DNA of 64,000 nucleotides from Anaerolineales bacterium. GTDB lineage: Bacteria; Chloroflexota; Anaerolineae; Anaerolineales; DRMV01. Positions 9,046 to 18,442 of the stretch are shown one piece after another (the first letter of the stretch is position 1; each line of letters opens with the position of its first letter). Position numbers and translations under genes: made by a program. Under the pieces are notes generated by a model, which saw only the letters and a program-made list of their open reading frames with translations, was not told the DNA's origin and made no database searches. Where the stretch lies: assembly GCA_027023425.1 (NCBI GenBank), contig JALVVL010000007.1, positions 1-64,000 on the forward strand, in the 5' to 3' direction.

Positions 9046-9681
9046 ATGAAAATCAATCCTGAAGGCAAGCCATACATCCTTGCGCCCGCGGCGCTTTCGG
9101 CGGTGTTGGGGGTGTTGGGTTTTCGTAAGGCGTCGGTAGCGGCGGCGCTCGCGGCGGCGAGCACGGCTTATTTCTTTCGTGACCCTGAGCGCCATCCCCC
9201 TCTCAATCCGGGGCTGGTGGTCTCCCCGGCTGATGGGGAAGTGATAGTGCTCAAGCGCACATTTGAGCCGCGTTGGCTGAAAAGTGAGGCGTGGCAGATC
9301 GGCATTTTTATGAGCGTGATGGATGTGCATGTCAATCGCGCACCGGTAAGCGGCCGCTTAGAAGCCATTGAGCACCGCCCGGGCAGTTTTTTGCGGGCTT
9401 ATGAGGCCGAAGCCATCAATCAAAATGAGCGCCGCTATTACTACATCGCTCGCGAAGACGGCAAGCGCGTGCTGGTGGTGCAGGTGGCCGGGGCTATTGC
9501 CCGCCGCACTGTGCCTTTCGTTGCGCCGGGGGATTCTTTTGCCCGCGGCGACAGGATCGGCATGATACGTTTTGGCTCGCGGGTGGAGGTTTATTTGCCG
9601 TTGCAGGCCGAGCCTTTGGTGGCTGTGGGGCACAAAGTGTGCGCCGGCGAAACCCCACTTGCTTTTCTCCCCGAGGAGTAG
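9046..9681 (+). CDS. psd: Phosphatidylserine decarboxylase proenzyme
   Basis: The enzyme converts phosphatidylserine to phosphatidylethanolamine using a pyruvoyl group made by self-cleavage. The 211-residue protein is the short Psd-A type: a hydrophobic N-terminus (12-44), FRDPERHPP, SPADGEV, FMSVMDVHVNRAP (D93, H95) and the cleavage site RFGSRVEVYLP, with G177/S178. ATG 9046 has GGAGG five bases upstream. The next gene, pssA, makes its substrate and starts 3 bp after the stop, so this is a two-gene lipid operon. Confidence 0.95.
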   Translation: MKINPEGKPYILAPAALSAVLGVLGFRKASVAAALAAASTAYFFRDPERHPPLNPGLVVSPADGEVIVLKRTFEPRWLKSEAWQIGIFMSVMDVHVNRAPVSGRLEAIEHRPGSFLRAYEAEAINQNERRYYYIAREDGKRVLVVQVAGAIARRTVPFVAPGDSFARGDRIGMIRFGSRVEVYLPLQAEPLVAVGHKVCAGETPLAFLPEE

Positions 9682-9684
9682 GCG

Positions 9685-10470
9685 ATGGCTAAACGCGGTT
9701 CGCGCCGCAGGCAGGGCATTTCTTTGCTGCCGAGCGTTTTCACAACCGGCAACCTCTTTTTAGGCTTTGCTTCGCTGGTTTCATCCATAGGTGGACACTA
9801 CAGCCGCGCTGTGGCTCTAATTTACGTGGCCATGCTTTTTGACTTTGTGGATGGGCCGCTGGCGCGCCTTACCGGCTCTTCCAGCGATTTTGGTGTGGAG
9901 TACGATTCGCTGGCCGATTCCCTTTCCTTTGGGGTCGCCCCCGCAATCCTTGCCTACCTTTACGCCCTGCATCAATACCAGCGCTACGGCTGGGTGGTGG
10001 CGTTTTTGTTTGCCGCGGGAGCGGCGCTGCGCCTCGGGCGTTACAATACTTCCACAAGGCCCGGCAAGGCAAATTCTTACTTCCAAGGATTATCCACCCC
10101 TACGGCCTCGGGCACTTTGGGCGGCTTGGTGTTTTTGACGGAAAGGTACGGCGCCGACGCTAATACGCGCGCCGCTATTTTTTTCGTGGCTGTGCCGCTG
10201 TTGGCTTTTCTGATGGTGAGCACATTGCCTTACTACAGTTTCAAGACAATGCGCCTTAACCGGCGGCAGGCTTTTTATGCCACCGTCGCGATAGTAGTTG
10301 CTTTTTCGGCAATAGCCGCCGAACCTACTTTGGTGTTGCCAATTTTATTTTTGACTTATGCTCTTTCTGGGCCTGTGCTTTGGCTGCTAAAACCCCACCG
10401 TCGCAATTCTCAGGCAAATTCGCAGGCAGTTTCTGCTCGCGATGATTCTCCGGGCGGACATTCCGCCTGA
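9685..10470 (+). CDS. pssA: CDP-diacylglycerol--serine O-phosphatidyltransferase
   Basis: This integral membrane enzyme (261 aa, about six to seven hydrophobic segments) joins serine to CDP-diacylglycerol. The CDP-alcohol phosphatidyltransferase motif fits exactly: D56-G57-x2-A60-R61-x8-G70-x3-D74-x3-D78. It is translated from ATG 9685, 3 bp after psd, with GAGGAG spanning the psd stop. Together the two genes complete phosphatidylethanolamine synthesis. A hairpin in the last codons (GGCGGA-cat-TCCGCC) and a strong terminator follow. Confidence 0.95.
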   Translation: MAKRGSRRRQGISLLPSVFTTGNLFLGFASLVSSIGGHYSRAVALIYVAMLFDFVDGPLARLTGSSSDFGVEYDSLADSLSFGVAPAILAYLYALHQYQRYGWVVAFLFAAGAALRLGRYNTSTRPGKANSYFQGLSTPTASGTLGGLVFLTERYGADANTRAAIFFVAVPLLAFLMVSTLPYYSFKTMRLNRRQAFYATVAIVVAFSAIAAEPTLVLPILFLTYALSGPVLWLLKPHRRNSQANSQAVSARDDSPGGHSA

Positions 10471-10495
10471 GGCTCTACCAACACACATAAAAACA

Positions 10496-10540
10496 CAAAG
10501 GCGGAAGCAATTCAGTTTGCTTCCGCCTTTGCTTTTTGTT
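10496..10540. terminator. Bidirectional intrinsic terminator between pssA and the FmdB gene
   Basis: CAAAGGCGGAAGCAA (10496-10510) and TTGCTTCCGCCTTTG (10517-10531) make a perfect 15-bp stem with a 6-nt loop. A T-rich tract (CTTTTTGTTTTG) follows on the plus strand, and A residues flank it on the other side. The two genes converge here. The right arm lies inside the last codons of the FmdB-type gene, so one structure ends both transcripts. Confidence 0.9.
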
Positions 10541-10790
10541 TTGAGCCTTTGTTTTGAGGAGGTGACGATTCCGTTTTTTGCTTTTGTGGGGTGTTCTTCC
10601 GCCCGCCGCCGTTGCCGTGGTCGGTGATATAAAAACCACTGCCTTTGAAAACCACAACCGGCGGGCGAAAAACGCGTACTACCTCTGTGTGCCCATTTGG
10701 GCAGACTACAACATCGGGTTTTTCGTTGAATGAATAGCGGCGAGTGAAAACCTCGCCGCAAACTTTACAGCGGTATGTGTATGCCGGCAT
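10512..10790 (-). CDS. FmdB-family zinc-ribbon protein
   Basis: The 92-residue protein opens MPAYTYRCKVCGEVF, the FmdB/CxxC regulatory-protein signature, with a second metal site CPNGH instead of the usual CxxC. A conserved FKGSGFYITD motif follows, then a Lys/Gln-rich, probably disordered tail. Family members are small putative regulators with unproven targets. ATG 10790 has GGAG seven bases upstream. The last 7 codons overlap the bidirectional terminator, which may explain the low-complexity KAKAEAN ending. Confidence 0.85.
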   Translation of the reverse strand: MPAYTYRCKVCGEVFTRRYSFNEKPDVVVCPNGHTEVVRVFRPPVVVFKGSGFYITDHGNGGGRKNTPQKQKTESSPPQNKGSKQKAKAEAN

Positions 10791-10812
10791 AGTTCATCTC
10801 CGCCCACTTGGG

Positions 10813-11256
10813 CTATTTGGCTTTCACCTCAATCACTTTAGGCCTCACTTCTTCCACCTTCGGCAGGGTTAGGGTGAGGATGCCGTTTTCAAATACCGCT
10901 TTGGCTTTGTCGGCTTCAACGGGAGTAGGCAGGGCAATGGAGCGGGTGAAAGTGCCAAAGCGGCGCTCGCGGATGTGGTAAGTGGCATCTTTCTTCTCTT
11001 CCTCTTCCTTGACCTCGCCGCGAATGGTGAGGATGTCGCCGCTGACAGTGATGTGGAGGTCTTCGGGCTTCACGCCGGGCATTGTGGCCTTGATGACCAC
11101 TTCGTCATCGGTCTGGTACATATCAATTTGCGGCACCAAGTTCGCGGCTTCGTTGACAGCCAACGGAGAGGTGAAAGCCTCGGCAAGCAGGCGGTCCACA
11201 GCCTCACGCAGAGAAATCACATCGCGGAACGGATCCCAGCGCATGAGTTCGGCCAT
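10813..11256 (-). CDS. Small heat-shock protein, Hsp20/alpha-crystallin family
   Basis: This 147-residue chaperone holds unfolding proteins without ATP. The N-terminus has WDPFRDVISLREAVDRL. The alpha-crystallin domain (about 42-140) includes VPQIDMYQTDDEVVIKA, MPGVKPEDLHI, and RERRFGTFTRSIALP. The end has the ENGILTLTLPK motif and the C-terminal I-x-V tail (VIEVKAK). AAGGAGGT precedes ATG 11256. No CIRCE operator is visible upstream, so regulation is unknown. Confidence 0.95.
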   Translation of the reverse strand: MAELMRWDPFRDVISLREAVDRLLAEAFTSPLAVNEAANLVPQIDMYQTDDEVVIKATMPGVKPEDLHITVSGDILTIRGEVKEEEEKKDATYHIRERRFGTFTRSIALPTPVEADKAKAVFENGILTLTLPKVEEVRPKVIEVKAK

Positions 11257-11400
11257 AGTCCACCTCCTTTACCGTGGGATTTGGGGCGTTTCTCTTGCCC
11301 CATCCGCTTTCAAAATTAGCGCGGTGTTGTCAGAAAAGTATAAGAGGGATGTTAGAGTTTTGTAAGAGAGGAGGGCTTGTCGTCTCAGCAACCCGCCCTA

Positions 11401-11452
11401 CCGACCCAACGCCCCAACGACCCAACGACCTAACGACCTCATGCCCTAACGC
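11401..11452. repeat. ACGACCCA-type tandem word repeat
   Basis: Degenerate units of ACGACCCA / ACGACCTA lie between the Hsp20 gene's upstream region and the end of the response-regulator gene. It is the complement of the TCGTTGGG word seen elsewhere in the window. The remainder of this 209-bp gap shows no gene. Confidence 0.75.
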
Positions 11453-11465
11453 CTCCCCCTTGGAT

Positions 11466-12227
11466 TCACTCCTCGCCTTTTTCTTTTTCCTTTTCCTCTT
11501 TTTGTTGCTTTGCCCGCCGAAAGTCTACAAACCGATAACCCACGCCTCGCTCGGTGAGGATGTATTTGGGGTGTGAGGGGTCTTCCTCTATTTTCTGGCG
11601 GAGGTAATTGATGTAAAGCCGCACATAATGGTACTCATCGCGGTATTCATACCCCCAAACCCGCGTCAACAACTGCTCGTAAGTCATCACCCAACCGGCA
11701 TTTTGCACCAGGTGGTAAAGCAGGCGGTATTCGGTAGGGCGCAGTTTCACCAGTTTGCCGTCAACCCACACTTCGCGGCGGTCAAAATCAATTTTCAGGC
11801 GGTCGTCAACCTCAACCACGCCGTGCATGGTGCCGCGCACGGCCTCCACTCGCCGCAAAACGGCCTTGATGCGGCTCACAAGTTCACGCGGGCTGAAGGG
11901 CTTGGTGATGTAATCATCCGCCCCGCCTTCTAAGCCGCGGATGATGTCTTCCTCTTCCCCCTTTGCCGTGAGCATTATCACCGGCACGTCGCTGATTTCG
12001 CGGATCATCCTCAACACTTCAAAGCCGTCAATGTCGGGCATCATCACGTCCAACAGCACAAGGTCAGGCAGGCTCTCGCGGAGTTTGTCAAGCGCCTGTT
12101 TGCCGTTTTCTGCTTCCACCACCTTGAAGCCATCGTATTCAAGGTTTAGGCGGATGAAGCGGCGCATACGTGCTTCGTCGTCTACAACCAAAATTAGGCG
12201 GGGCTGTTTTTGGTCTTTAGAATTCAT
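11466..12227 (-). CDS. OmpR/PhoB-family response regulator
   Basis: The receiver domain (residues 11-125) has DDE at 16-18, phospho-acceptor D60 (LVLLDVMMP) and K in ITKPFSP. The winged-helix DNA-binding domain (about 145-240) shows [49 protein letters not shown] and [16 protein letters not shown] lies seven bases before ATG 12227. The gene is the last of a minus-strand run, 17 bp after the 79-residue protein gene, so it may be controlled with the kinase/phosphatase operon upstream. No histidine kinase is adjacent. The C-terminus is a Lys/Glu-rich tail. Confidence 0.95.
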   Translation of the reverse strand: MNSKDQKQPRLILVVDDEARMRRFIRLNLEYDGFKVVEAENGKQALDKLRESLPDLVLLDVMMPDIDGFEVLRMIREISDVPVIMLTAKGEEEDIIRGLEGGADDYITKPFSPRELVSRIKAVLRRVEAVRGTMHGVVEVDDRLKIDFDRREVWVDGKLVKLRPTEYRLLYHLVQNAGWVMTYEQLLTRVWGYEYRDEYHYVRLYINYLRQKIEEDPSHPKYILTERGVGYRFVDFRRAKQQKEEKEKEKGEE

Positions 12228-12244
12228 GGCAATGTCCTTGTTTT

Positions 12245-12484
12245 TTATTCGCGCACAAAGCCGATAATTTCCTCTTCTGCGCTTGGCATCACCTCTATCA
12301 GCGTGATGCGGCTCACGGGAATAATGATAGTGGTTACTTCAGGCTCAAGGTAGTGGATGTCTTTGCCATCGCGGCGGCGAGGGTTTTTGAGAAGGAGCAA
12401 AGTGTGGTTTGCTTCGGGGATTTCATCAACCTCGCCCGCTATGGGTTCTTCGTTTGGGATGTGCACAATTAGGGTGGTTGCCAT
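12245..12484 (-). CDS. Conserved hypothetical protein in signalling operon
   Basis: This 79-residue protein is mostly beta by composition ([56 protein letters not shown]). I recognise no domain or catalytic motif. Its start overlaps the FHA gene stop by one base, which fits tight coupling within the operon. It may be a small accessory to the FHA/VWA proteins, but nothing in the sequence shows this. Confidence 0.7.
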   Translation of the reverse strand: MATTLIVHIPNEEPIAGEVDEIPEANHTLLLLKNPRRRDGKDIHYLEPEVTTIIIPVSRITLIEVMPSAEEEIIGFVRE

Positions 12485-13005
12485 TATGCCGAATCCTCGC
12501 TGTGGGAATTTAGTTGCACGCGCAGAGCAAGTTTGCCCAACAATACCATATCCCCTTCCGAAAGGGGCTGCGGAATGTTCGGAGGGATTTTCAGGCCATT
12601 GAGGCGGGTGCCGTTGGAGGAGCCAAGGTCGGTGATGGTCGCCTGTCCATCCTCAGAGATGCGGATGGCGGCGTGCAGGCGAGATACGCCGTTGTCGTAG
12701 GCCTCATATGGGGTGAGGTCAATGTCGGGCACAATTGCTTGGCCCGGGGCGGTTCTGCCGAGTATCCACTCTCCGCGGCTTGTGCCGTTGAGAATTATTT
12801 TATCGCCGGTTTCTTCAACTACCAGCACAATTTTACCGGAGGTGAGGTGGCTCATCTCCTCCGCCGGGACTTCGGGGCGGGTTTGCTCTTTGGGAGAGCG
12901 GCGGCCTATAGGTTCGGGCGGTTGCTGGAATAGAGGTGCACCGCATTCACTGCAAAACAGTGCGCCTTCGTATTCCATATGGCCGCAGACTGGGCATTGT
13001 TTCAT
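12484..13005 (-). CDS. Zinc-ribbon and FHA-domain protein
   Basis: An N-terminal zinc ribbon (C4, C7, C18, C21) and a short Pro-rich linker lead to an FHA domain (about 75-170). The FHA signature is complete: WILGRT, then GVSRLHAAI, then [16 protein letters not shown] domains bind phosphothreonine, so this is the likely reader of the operon's Ser/Thr kinase. The start overlaps the DnaJ-VWA stop by 4 bp (ATGA), and the stop overlaps the next start by one base, so translation is coupled. Confidence 0.93.
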   Translation of the reverse strand: MKQCPVCGHMEYEGALFCSECGAPLFQQPPEPIGRRSPKEQTRPEVPAEEMSHLTSGKIVLVVEETGDKIILNGTSRGEWILGRTAPGQAIVPDIDLTPYEAYDNGVSRLHAAIRISEDGQATITDLGSSNGTRLNGLKIPPNIPQPLSEGDMVLLGKLALRVQLNSHSEDSA

Positions 13006-14471
13006 TCGTCTCTCTCAAATTCGGCCGGTAAAATTAGTGCTCGTGTGCCGAATTTTATCTCTTTTTCGCCTTCTGGGGAAAGAGAATTTGAGCGTTTGAG
13101 ACGGTGGGCTTCTTCCTGTACTACTGCGGCCAGGCGGGGTTCGCCTACTTGAAGCAGTCGGGTGGCTAAGTTTTCCAGCCGACGGGTGGCTTTATCAATG
13201 TTGCCTGCGGCGATTTCCCTTTTGGCTTGTTCTTGCATACGGTACATTGTGATTTTGGTCAGGGCATCGGCTATTTCAGGCGGCACGGGGCCGGCTTCTT
13301 TGCCAATTTGAAGCCCTATGCTCCACGGGATTTGCACTTTTTTGCTTGCCGCGGGGATGTGGGCGTTGATAGCGCCGGTGAGCACGATGAAGTTTTCGGC
13401 ATTTTTGGGGATTGGCGGGATTAGGAATTCAAAAATAACGCGCAAAGGGGTGCCTTCGCGCGGCACGCCGCCGAGCATTGTGGGACTTTCCATTCTCAAA
13501 GGCATGGGCTCTGGAGTAAGGCGGAATGCGTATTGCAGTTTCACCCCCCGGCCAAGCGAAAACAGCAATTCGGCTTTTGGGGCAAAGAGTTTGCCCACCT
13601 TGTGAAATTGCTCTTCCAGCAGGCGGCTTATATCCTGTGAGGAGCGAATGTACATGGATGCTCCGCCGGTTATGCCCGCAATTTTGTCCATAAAGGCGTC
13701 GTTCCATTTTGCTCCTAACCCCACGCCGTGGATGACGATGTTTTGTCTGGCGGCTTGGCGCGCCAAACGCTCGCATTTTTGTTCGTCGCCGTAGGTGTGC
13801 CCATCGGTGAGTAAGATGATGCTGTTTAGCGAGTTTGGGTTGTAAAAGCGCCCAACTTGGCGATATGCTTCTAACAAGCCGCGGTAAATTTCGGTTCCGC
13901 CTTGGGGGTGGATTTGGTTTATTTTTTGGAGGATTAGGTTTTTGTCCAGCCCCCGCCCGGCGGGGACAATGACTTCGGCGCGGTCATCAAACGCCACAAC
14001 CGAGAACACATCATCTCCCCGCAGTTCCTCCACCAACAAAGCGGCGGCGCGTTTCAGGGCGTTTAGCCGCTCCCCTTTCATTGAGGTGGAGCGGTCCAAC
14101 ACCAAGCACACATTCAGCGGTGGGCGTTTGTCGTTTTGTTTGTCGTGAGTTGGCGAAATTTCCAGCAGGGCGTAGAGAATTTGCGGCTCTTCAAGCCTTG
14201 CCAAATGAGACTGGCTAAGGGTGGTTTTTATTTTCAGCAAAGCAGTGTGTTGCGCTTGCTCGGCGAGGCGCTGGTCGTAGAGGAGCCGCTTTTGAGGGTC
14301 GCTTAGGACTGCATAGGCTTCTTGAATGCGTAAAAAAATTTCGTTTGCGTTTTGGGAAGGGTTGACGTCGGGGTGGTATCGGCGCGCGAGGGCAAAGTAG
14401 GCACGCTTTATTTCCTCCTGCGTTGCCTCTGGTGATACTCCCAAAAGCGTGTAATAGTCTTGAACGCTCAT
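13002..14471 (-). CDS. J-domain and von Willebrand factor A fusion protein
   Basis: The first 70 residues are a J domain ([20 protein letters not shown] with HPD at 33-35, [16 protein letters not shown]). A VWA domain follows (about 118-290) with the metal-site motif DRSTSM (D126-x-S-x-S), [10 protein letters not shown] and LTDGHTYGD. The C-terminal half resembles the beta and helical part of cytosolic YfbK/TerY-like VWA proteins. J domains recruit Hsp70, so the fusion could couple a chaperone to a VWA scaffold. I chose ATG 14471 because the J domain begins there; an earlier start at 14507 would overlap the PP2C gene. It lies between PP2C and FHA genes in one operon. Confidence 0.88.
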   Translation of the reverse strand: MSVQDYYTLLGVSPEATQEEIKRAYFALARRYHPDVNPSQNANEIFLRIQEAYAVLSDPQKRLLYDQRLAEQAQHTALLKIKTTLSQSHLARLEEPQILYALLEISPTHDKQNDKRPPLNVCLVLDRSTSMKGERLNALKRAAALLVEELRGDDVFSVVAFDDRAEVIVPAGRGLDKNLILQKINQIHPQGGTEIYRGLLEAYRQVGRFYNPNSLNSIILLTDGHTYGDEQKCERLARQAARQNIVIHGVGLGAKWNDAFMDKIAGITGGASMYIRSSQDISRLLEEQFHKVGKLFAPKAELLFSLGRGVKLQYAFRLTPEPMPLRMESPTMLGGVPREGTPLRVIFEFLIPPIPKNAENFIVLTGAINAHIPAASKKVQIPWSIGLQIGKEAGPVPPEIADALTKITMYRMQEQAKREIAAGNIDKATRRLENLATRLLQVGEPRLAAVVQEEAHRLKRSNSLSPEGEKEIKFGTRALILPAEFERDE

Positions 14472-14490
14472 AATGGTCAGGGGTTTGCCC

Positions 14491-15513
14491 TCAGGCCTTT
14501 GTGGCAAACTTTATGAGGATCACTGAAATGTTATCGGGGCCTCCGGCTTCATTTGCGGCTTTGATGAGATGCTGGCAAGCCATTGTGGGGTCTTTGGCTT
14601 TTGTGACGATATCAAAAATTTTATCTTCCGAAACCACACCCCAAAGGCCGTCTGAGCACAGCATTAGGTATCCCTGTTTGGGCGCTGGCACGGTGAAAAC
14701 ATCGGGCTCAAATGGCTCTGCTTGGCCCAAGGCACGGTAGAGGACGTTGCGCTGGGGGTGCACTGCGGCTTCTTCTTCGGTAAGTTGTCCAAGTTCCTCA
14801 AGGCGTTTGACGAGGGAATGATCGCGGGTCAGCAGGGTCATGCGGCCGTCGGGGTAGATGATGTAGGCGCGGCTATCGCCTGCGTGGGCGATGGTGAGGT
14901 TGTCGCCGAGCAGAATAGCGCCGGTGAGCGTTGTCCCGCCGCCCGGTGCTTGTTCCATAACGGCGCGATGGGCGCGGTGCACGGCCTCTTGGGCAATTTC
15001 CATAAGGGAGGATTGGGGCACGCGTGGGCTTGTGCCAAAAATCACATCGTAGATGCGGCTTACAATGTAAGAAGCAAAAGAGCGAATTGCGGCCTCGGAG
15101 GCCACTTCGCCATGCTGGTGGCCTCCCATGCCATCGGCTATGGCAAAAGCGCCAAAAAGGTGGTCGCGGCCGTCGGCGCTAAGGTTGGAGGTGGAGGCGT
15201 ATACGGCGTCTTCGTTGTGAGCGCGCTGCATTCCTACAGAATAGCCAATTCCCACGACGACTTGAGGCGGTTGGATTGGCGGCGCGGCTTTAGAATCCAA
15301 TTCTTCATCCGGCAGCGGTCGGGTAGATGCCACTGCGCTTTCGGTGGAAACCGGCATTGTGGGCGCTTCATCTACAAAAGTTCCCCGTGTTGCTTTTTCG
15401 GCTATGGCTTCTGCTTCTAAACGCCGTGAACCGTTTTCCTCTTGTGGGCGGAACACTTTTAGAACTCGCGAAAGTGCTTCCAACCCCGGGATTTTAGATT
15501 TTTTTGAAGACAC
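14491..15513 (-). CDS. PP2C-family Ser/Thr protein phosphatase
   Basis: The 340-residue protein has a disordered N-terminal extension of about 85 residues, then a PP2C domain. Motifs are [22 protein letters not shown] (metal Asp), [23 protein letters not shown] and [11 protein letters not shown]. It should remove phosphates placed by the neighbouring kinase, as Stp/PrpC phosphatases do for PknB-type kinases. The start is GTG 15513, with GAGAGG six bases upstream. No membrane segment is seen. Confidence 0.95.
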   Translation of the reverse strand: MSSKKSKIPGLEALSRVLKVFRPQEENGSRRLEAEAIAEKATRGTFVDEAPTMPVSTESAVASTRPLPDEELDSKAAPPIQPPQVVVGIGYSVGMQRAHNEDAVYASTSNLSADGRDHLFGAFAIADGMGGHQHGEVASEAAIRSFASYIVSRIYDVIFGTSPRVPQSSLMEIAQEAVHRAHRAVMEQAPGGGTTLTGAILLGDNLTIAHAGDSRAYIIYPDGRMTLLTRDHSLVKRLEELGQLTEEEAAVHPQRNVLYRALGQAEPFEPDVFTVPAPKQGYLMLCSDGLWGVVSEDKIFDIVTKAKDPTMACQHLIKAANEAGGPDNISVILIKFATKA

Positions 15514-15589
15514 GGTTTACCTCTCTTCGCAAAAACTTTGGCGCGCTGTAGGCGCTTTTGTTGCTCGCCGATGGCTAATTGCGGCGAAA

Positions 15590-16486
15590 TTATCTCCCTG
15601 AGTATTGGGCTATGCGTTTTTTTGCTAAGGCGATATATTCGGCGTTTGTTTCGTAGCCGATGTAGTGCCTGCCCGATTGCAGGGCCGCTATTGCCGTTGA
15701 GCCGCTCCCCATGAATGGGTCTAACACAATTTCACCTTTGAACGAGTAGAGGTTGATTAGCCGTTTAGGGAGTTCAATCGGGAAAGGTGCTGGATGCCCC
15801 ACTTTTTTTGCGGATTCCGGCTGTATGTTCCAAACCGATTTAGTCCATTCCATGAACTGCTCGCCGCTCATTGTATCTTTGCTGGTGGGGCTTTTTTTGC
15901 GGCGGAATGTGCCCTTTGAGAACACCAAAATGTATTCATGCACATCGCGCAGTACCGGGTTTGAGGCAGATTTCCAACTGCCCCATGCCAGCGAGACGCC
16001 TGCGCCTGCTCCTTTGTTCCAGATGATTTCGCCGCGCATCAAAAAGCCGATTTCTAACATCATCATAGAAATGTAATCAGAAAGCGGGATGTAAGGCTTG
16101 CGCCCCAAGTTTGCCACGTTCACACAAGCGCGCCCGCCGTGCACAAGCACTCGGTAAGTCTCGGTAAACACCCGTTTTAGGAATTCCAAGTATTCAGCCA
16201 GTGAAAGGTCGCGGTCGTATTCTTTTGTGGCGTTGTATGGGGGCGAGGTTATCATCAGGTGCACCGAGTTGTCGGGAATGGCGGTCATCTGCTCGGCGCT
16301 GGCGTGAATGATTGTGTCGCGCAAATTTTCTGGGAATTCATTGTCCGGCGGCGGATTTTTCTCTTCGGCAGTTCCCAGTTCGGCATAAAGGCGTGAATTG
16401 TAATATGGGGTGGAGTCGTGGCTTATTCTGCTCCCCGCCCCAAACTTGCTGGTTTTGGTGGATTTGCTCACTTTTGTGCTCTGCAA
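15590..16486 (-). CDS. DNA methyltransferase (TSPPY type, probably N4-cytosine), no partner nuclease nearby
   Basis: This 298-residue S-adenosylmethionine-dependent enzyme has catalytic motif IV as TSPPYN, before the cofactor motif DPFMGSGSTAIAA near the C-terminus. That order is the beta class. SPPY is usual for N4-cytosine methylases, while DPPY marks N6-adenine enzymes, so m4C is the better guess. The target recognition region lies between the motifs; the site cannot be read. No restriction endonuclease gene is adjacent. It sits between the kinase and PP2C genes, 7 bp from the kinase stop. The start is a TTG with poor ribosome site, so the first residues are uncertain. Confidence 0.85.
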   Translation of the reverse strand: MQSTKVSKSTKTSKFGAGSRISHDSTPYYNSRLYAELGTAEEKNPPPDNEFPENLRDTIIHASAEQMTAIPDNSVHLMITSPPYNATKEYDRDLSLAEYLEFLKRVFTETYRVLVHGGRACVNVANLGRKPYIPLSDYISMMMLEIGFLMRGEIIWNKGAGAGVSLAWGSWKSASNPVLRDVHEYILVFSKGTFRRKKSPTSKDTMSGEQFMEWTKSVWNIQPESAKKVGHPAPFPIELPKRLINLYSFKGEIVLDPFMGSGSTAIAALQSGRHYIGYETNAEYIALAKKRIAQYSGR

Positions 16487-16493
16487 GGCTTGG

Positions 16494-18362
16494 CTAAAGT
16501 GCCAAGGCGTATAAGTTGTGGTCTAATGAGCCAAAGAAGAGCATTTGCTCCGCGATTATTGGGGCGCCGGTTATGGGCGCTTGGGTCTGGAATTTCCAGA
16601 GTTGTTTGCCAGTTTTGAGGTCAAGGCTGTAAAGGTTGCCATCTGCTGAGCCGATGTAGACCGTATCTTGGTAGATGAGAGGGGAGCCCGGCACTTGGTG
16701 GTTTGTCTGGAAGTGCCAAATTTCCCGGCCGCGATGGGCATCCACACAGTACACAATCCCGTCGGCTGCGCCGAGCACCACGTATCGTTCGTGTACTGCC
16801 GGTGACGAAACCGAGCCTTTCCCCATGCGGAAGCGCCACAGCAGCCAGCCGCTTTGTGCATCAAGGGCATAAAGCACGCCGTCTAAGCCTGCAAAATAAA
16901 CCGTTCCTTCAGCGACGGTTGGTGAGGAAACTATGCCGCGCTTGGTGCGGTACCGCCACAGCATTTTCCCGCGGGTGCTCACCGCGTAAAATTCACCTTC
17001 TTGTGTGCCGAAATAGAGTGCGTCTTTGTGCAAGTGAGGTGTGGAGCGAATGGCGCTCCCTGCTTCAAAGGTCCAAATGCTGGTTCCCTTTTCTGCATGG
17101 ACGGCGTACAGCATTCCGTCGTCGGAGCCAAAAAAGATAAAGCCTTGGGAAACAATTGGTGAGGAATGTACAGCGTCTGTGGTTTCAAAGCGCCACACTT
17201 GCCGTCCAAAGTGCGGTTCCAACGCGTAAAGCCTCCCGTCTTCGGAGCCGAAGAAAATTAAACGCCCGTCTGTGGCTGGGCGGGTGACTACTCCGCCGTG
17301 CGAGGGGAATTTCCACTTCATTTTGCCGTCTTCGGCTTTTACGGCATAGAGGTTGTTGTCGTATGAGCCGAAGTAGACCACGCCATTGCGGTACATTGGG
17401 GTGCCGCGAATTTCATCTTCCGCTTCAAAGCGCCACAGTTCCTTGACGGTCTGAGTTCCCACCAGCCCGCGGGTCATGTCTTCGTCGGATATTCCAAGGT
17501 GCAACGAAGATACACCGCTTTTGCGGGCGATGTTCAGCAGGGCCTCTTTCATTTCTTTGGCGCTCTGGAAGCGCTCTTCGGGGTTATAGGCCAGAGCGCG
17601 GTTGACTATTGCTTCCAACTCCGGCGACACATTGGGGTTTATGCTGCGGATTGGGCGCTCGTGGAAAGAAAACGGCGGCTCGGCGCGCGGGTCGCGCTTG
17701 GTGAGCAGATGGTGCAGAGTTGCTCCTAATGCGTAAATGTCCACCGAAGGCGGGGCTTCGCCGCGATATTGTTCCGGGGCGGCATAGCCTTCGGTTCCTA
17801 TCATTGTGCCCTTTTGCCCAAGTTGGAACAGTTTGGCAATGCCAAAATCTACCAACACCAGCCGCCCCGAGGGGGTTATCATCACGTTTGCGGGTTTCAT
17901 ATCCCTAAACACTACCGGCGGCTGGCGCGTGTGCAGGTAATGGAGCACATCGCAAAGTTCTATGGCCCATTCCACCACTTGCTTTTCGGGCAAAAAGCCT
18001 TGGGTTTCGTTCAAAATGGTTTCAAGGTTTTTGCCGGGGATGTATTCAAGGACGAGGTAGGCGTGGTCGCCTTCGGAGAAAAAGTCGTAGATGTGTGGAA
18101 TGCTCGGGTGGCTAAGTCCGGCGAGGATGTGGGCTTCGCGCTGGAAATTGCGCATGATGGTTTCGCGTGTTTGCGGGTCGACGGCTGTGTTGAGCATTTC
18201 TTTGACGGCGACCAGTTTGACAATGTTGGGGAAGTGCATGTCGCGCGCGCGATAAACAGCGCTCATGCCGCCACGCCCTATCACCCCTTGGATCCTGTAC
18301 CGCCCCGCGAGGAGATCACCGGGTTGAAGGTGTCCCAACTCGGCCACCCGATGGCCGTCCAA
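16494..18362 (-). CDS. Ser/Thr protein kinase with C-terminal PQQ beta-propeller (AfsK-like layout)
   Basis: The kinase domain (about 21-275) has glycine loop GRGGMSAVY, K54 (VAVKE), catalytic FRDMKPANV (D154) and D172 (DFG). The rest is eight PQQ-type blades of the form FGSxDGxLYALD (about 315-622). No transmembrane helix separates the two parts, so the propeller is probably cytoplasmic, as in Streptomyces AfsK. The conservative start is TTG 18362. A strong AGGAGG sits seven bases before an in-frame CTG at 18404, which may be the true start and would add 14 residues. It is the first gene of the signalling operon. Confidence 0.93.
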   Translation of the reverse strand: MDGHRVAELGHLQPGDLLAGRYRIQGVIGRGGMSAVYRARDMHFPNIVKLVAVKEMLNTAVDPQTRETIMRNFQREAHILAGLSHPSIPHIYDFFSEGDHAYLVLEYIPGKNLETILNETQGFLPEKQVVEWAIELCDVLHYLHTRQPPVVFRDMKPANVMITPSGRLVLVDFGIAKLFQLGQKGTMIGTEGYAAPEQYRGEAPPSVDIYALGATLHHLLTKRDPRAEPPFSFHERPIRSINPNVSPELEAIVNRALAYNPEERFQSAKEMKEALLNIARKSGVSSLHLGISDEDMTRGLVGTQTVKELWRFEAEDEIRGTPMYRNGVVYFGSYDNNLYAVKAEDGKMKWKFPSHGGVVTRPATDGRLIFFGSEDGRLYALEPHFGRQVWRFETTDAVHSSPIVSQGFIFFGSDDGMLYAVHAEKGTSIWTFEAGSAIRSTPHLHKDALYFGTQEGEFYAVSTRGKMLWRYRTKRGIVSSPTVAEGTVYFAGLDGVLYALDAQSGWLLWRFRMGKGSVSSPAVHERYVVLGAADGIVYCVDAHRGREIWHFQTNHQVPGSPLIYQDTVYIGSADGNLYSLDLKTGKQLWKFQTQAPITGAPIIAEQMLFFGSLDHNLYALAL

Positions 18363-18442
18363 TTCTCTTGTCTTTAAGGTTTGGGTGATCCTTTTTGTTT
18401 TCAGTGTCGTTCCTCCTCACCCGGTTTTGCCGTTGATGCTTT

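Noticed and set aside
11257-11400. CIRCE or other heat-shock operator before the Hsp20 gene
   Set aside because: No TTAGCACTC-N9-GAGTGCTAA match or similar inverted repeat was found.
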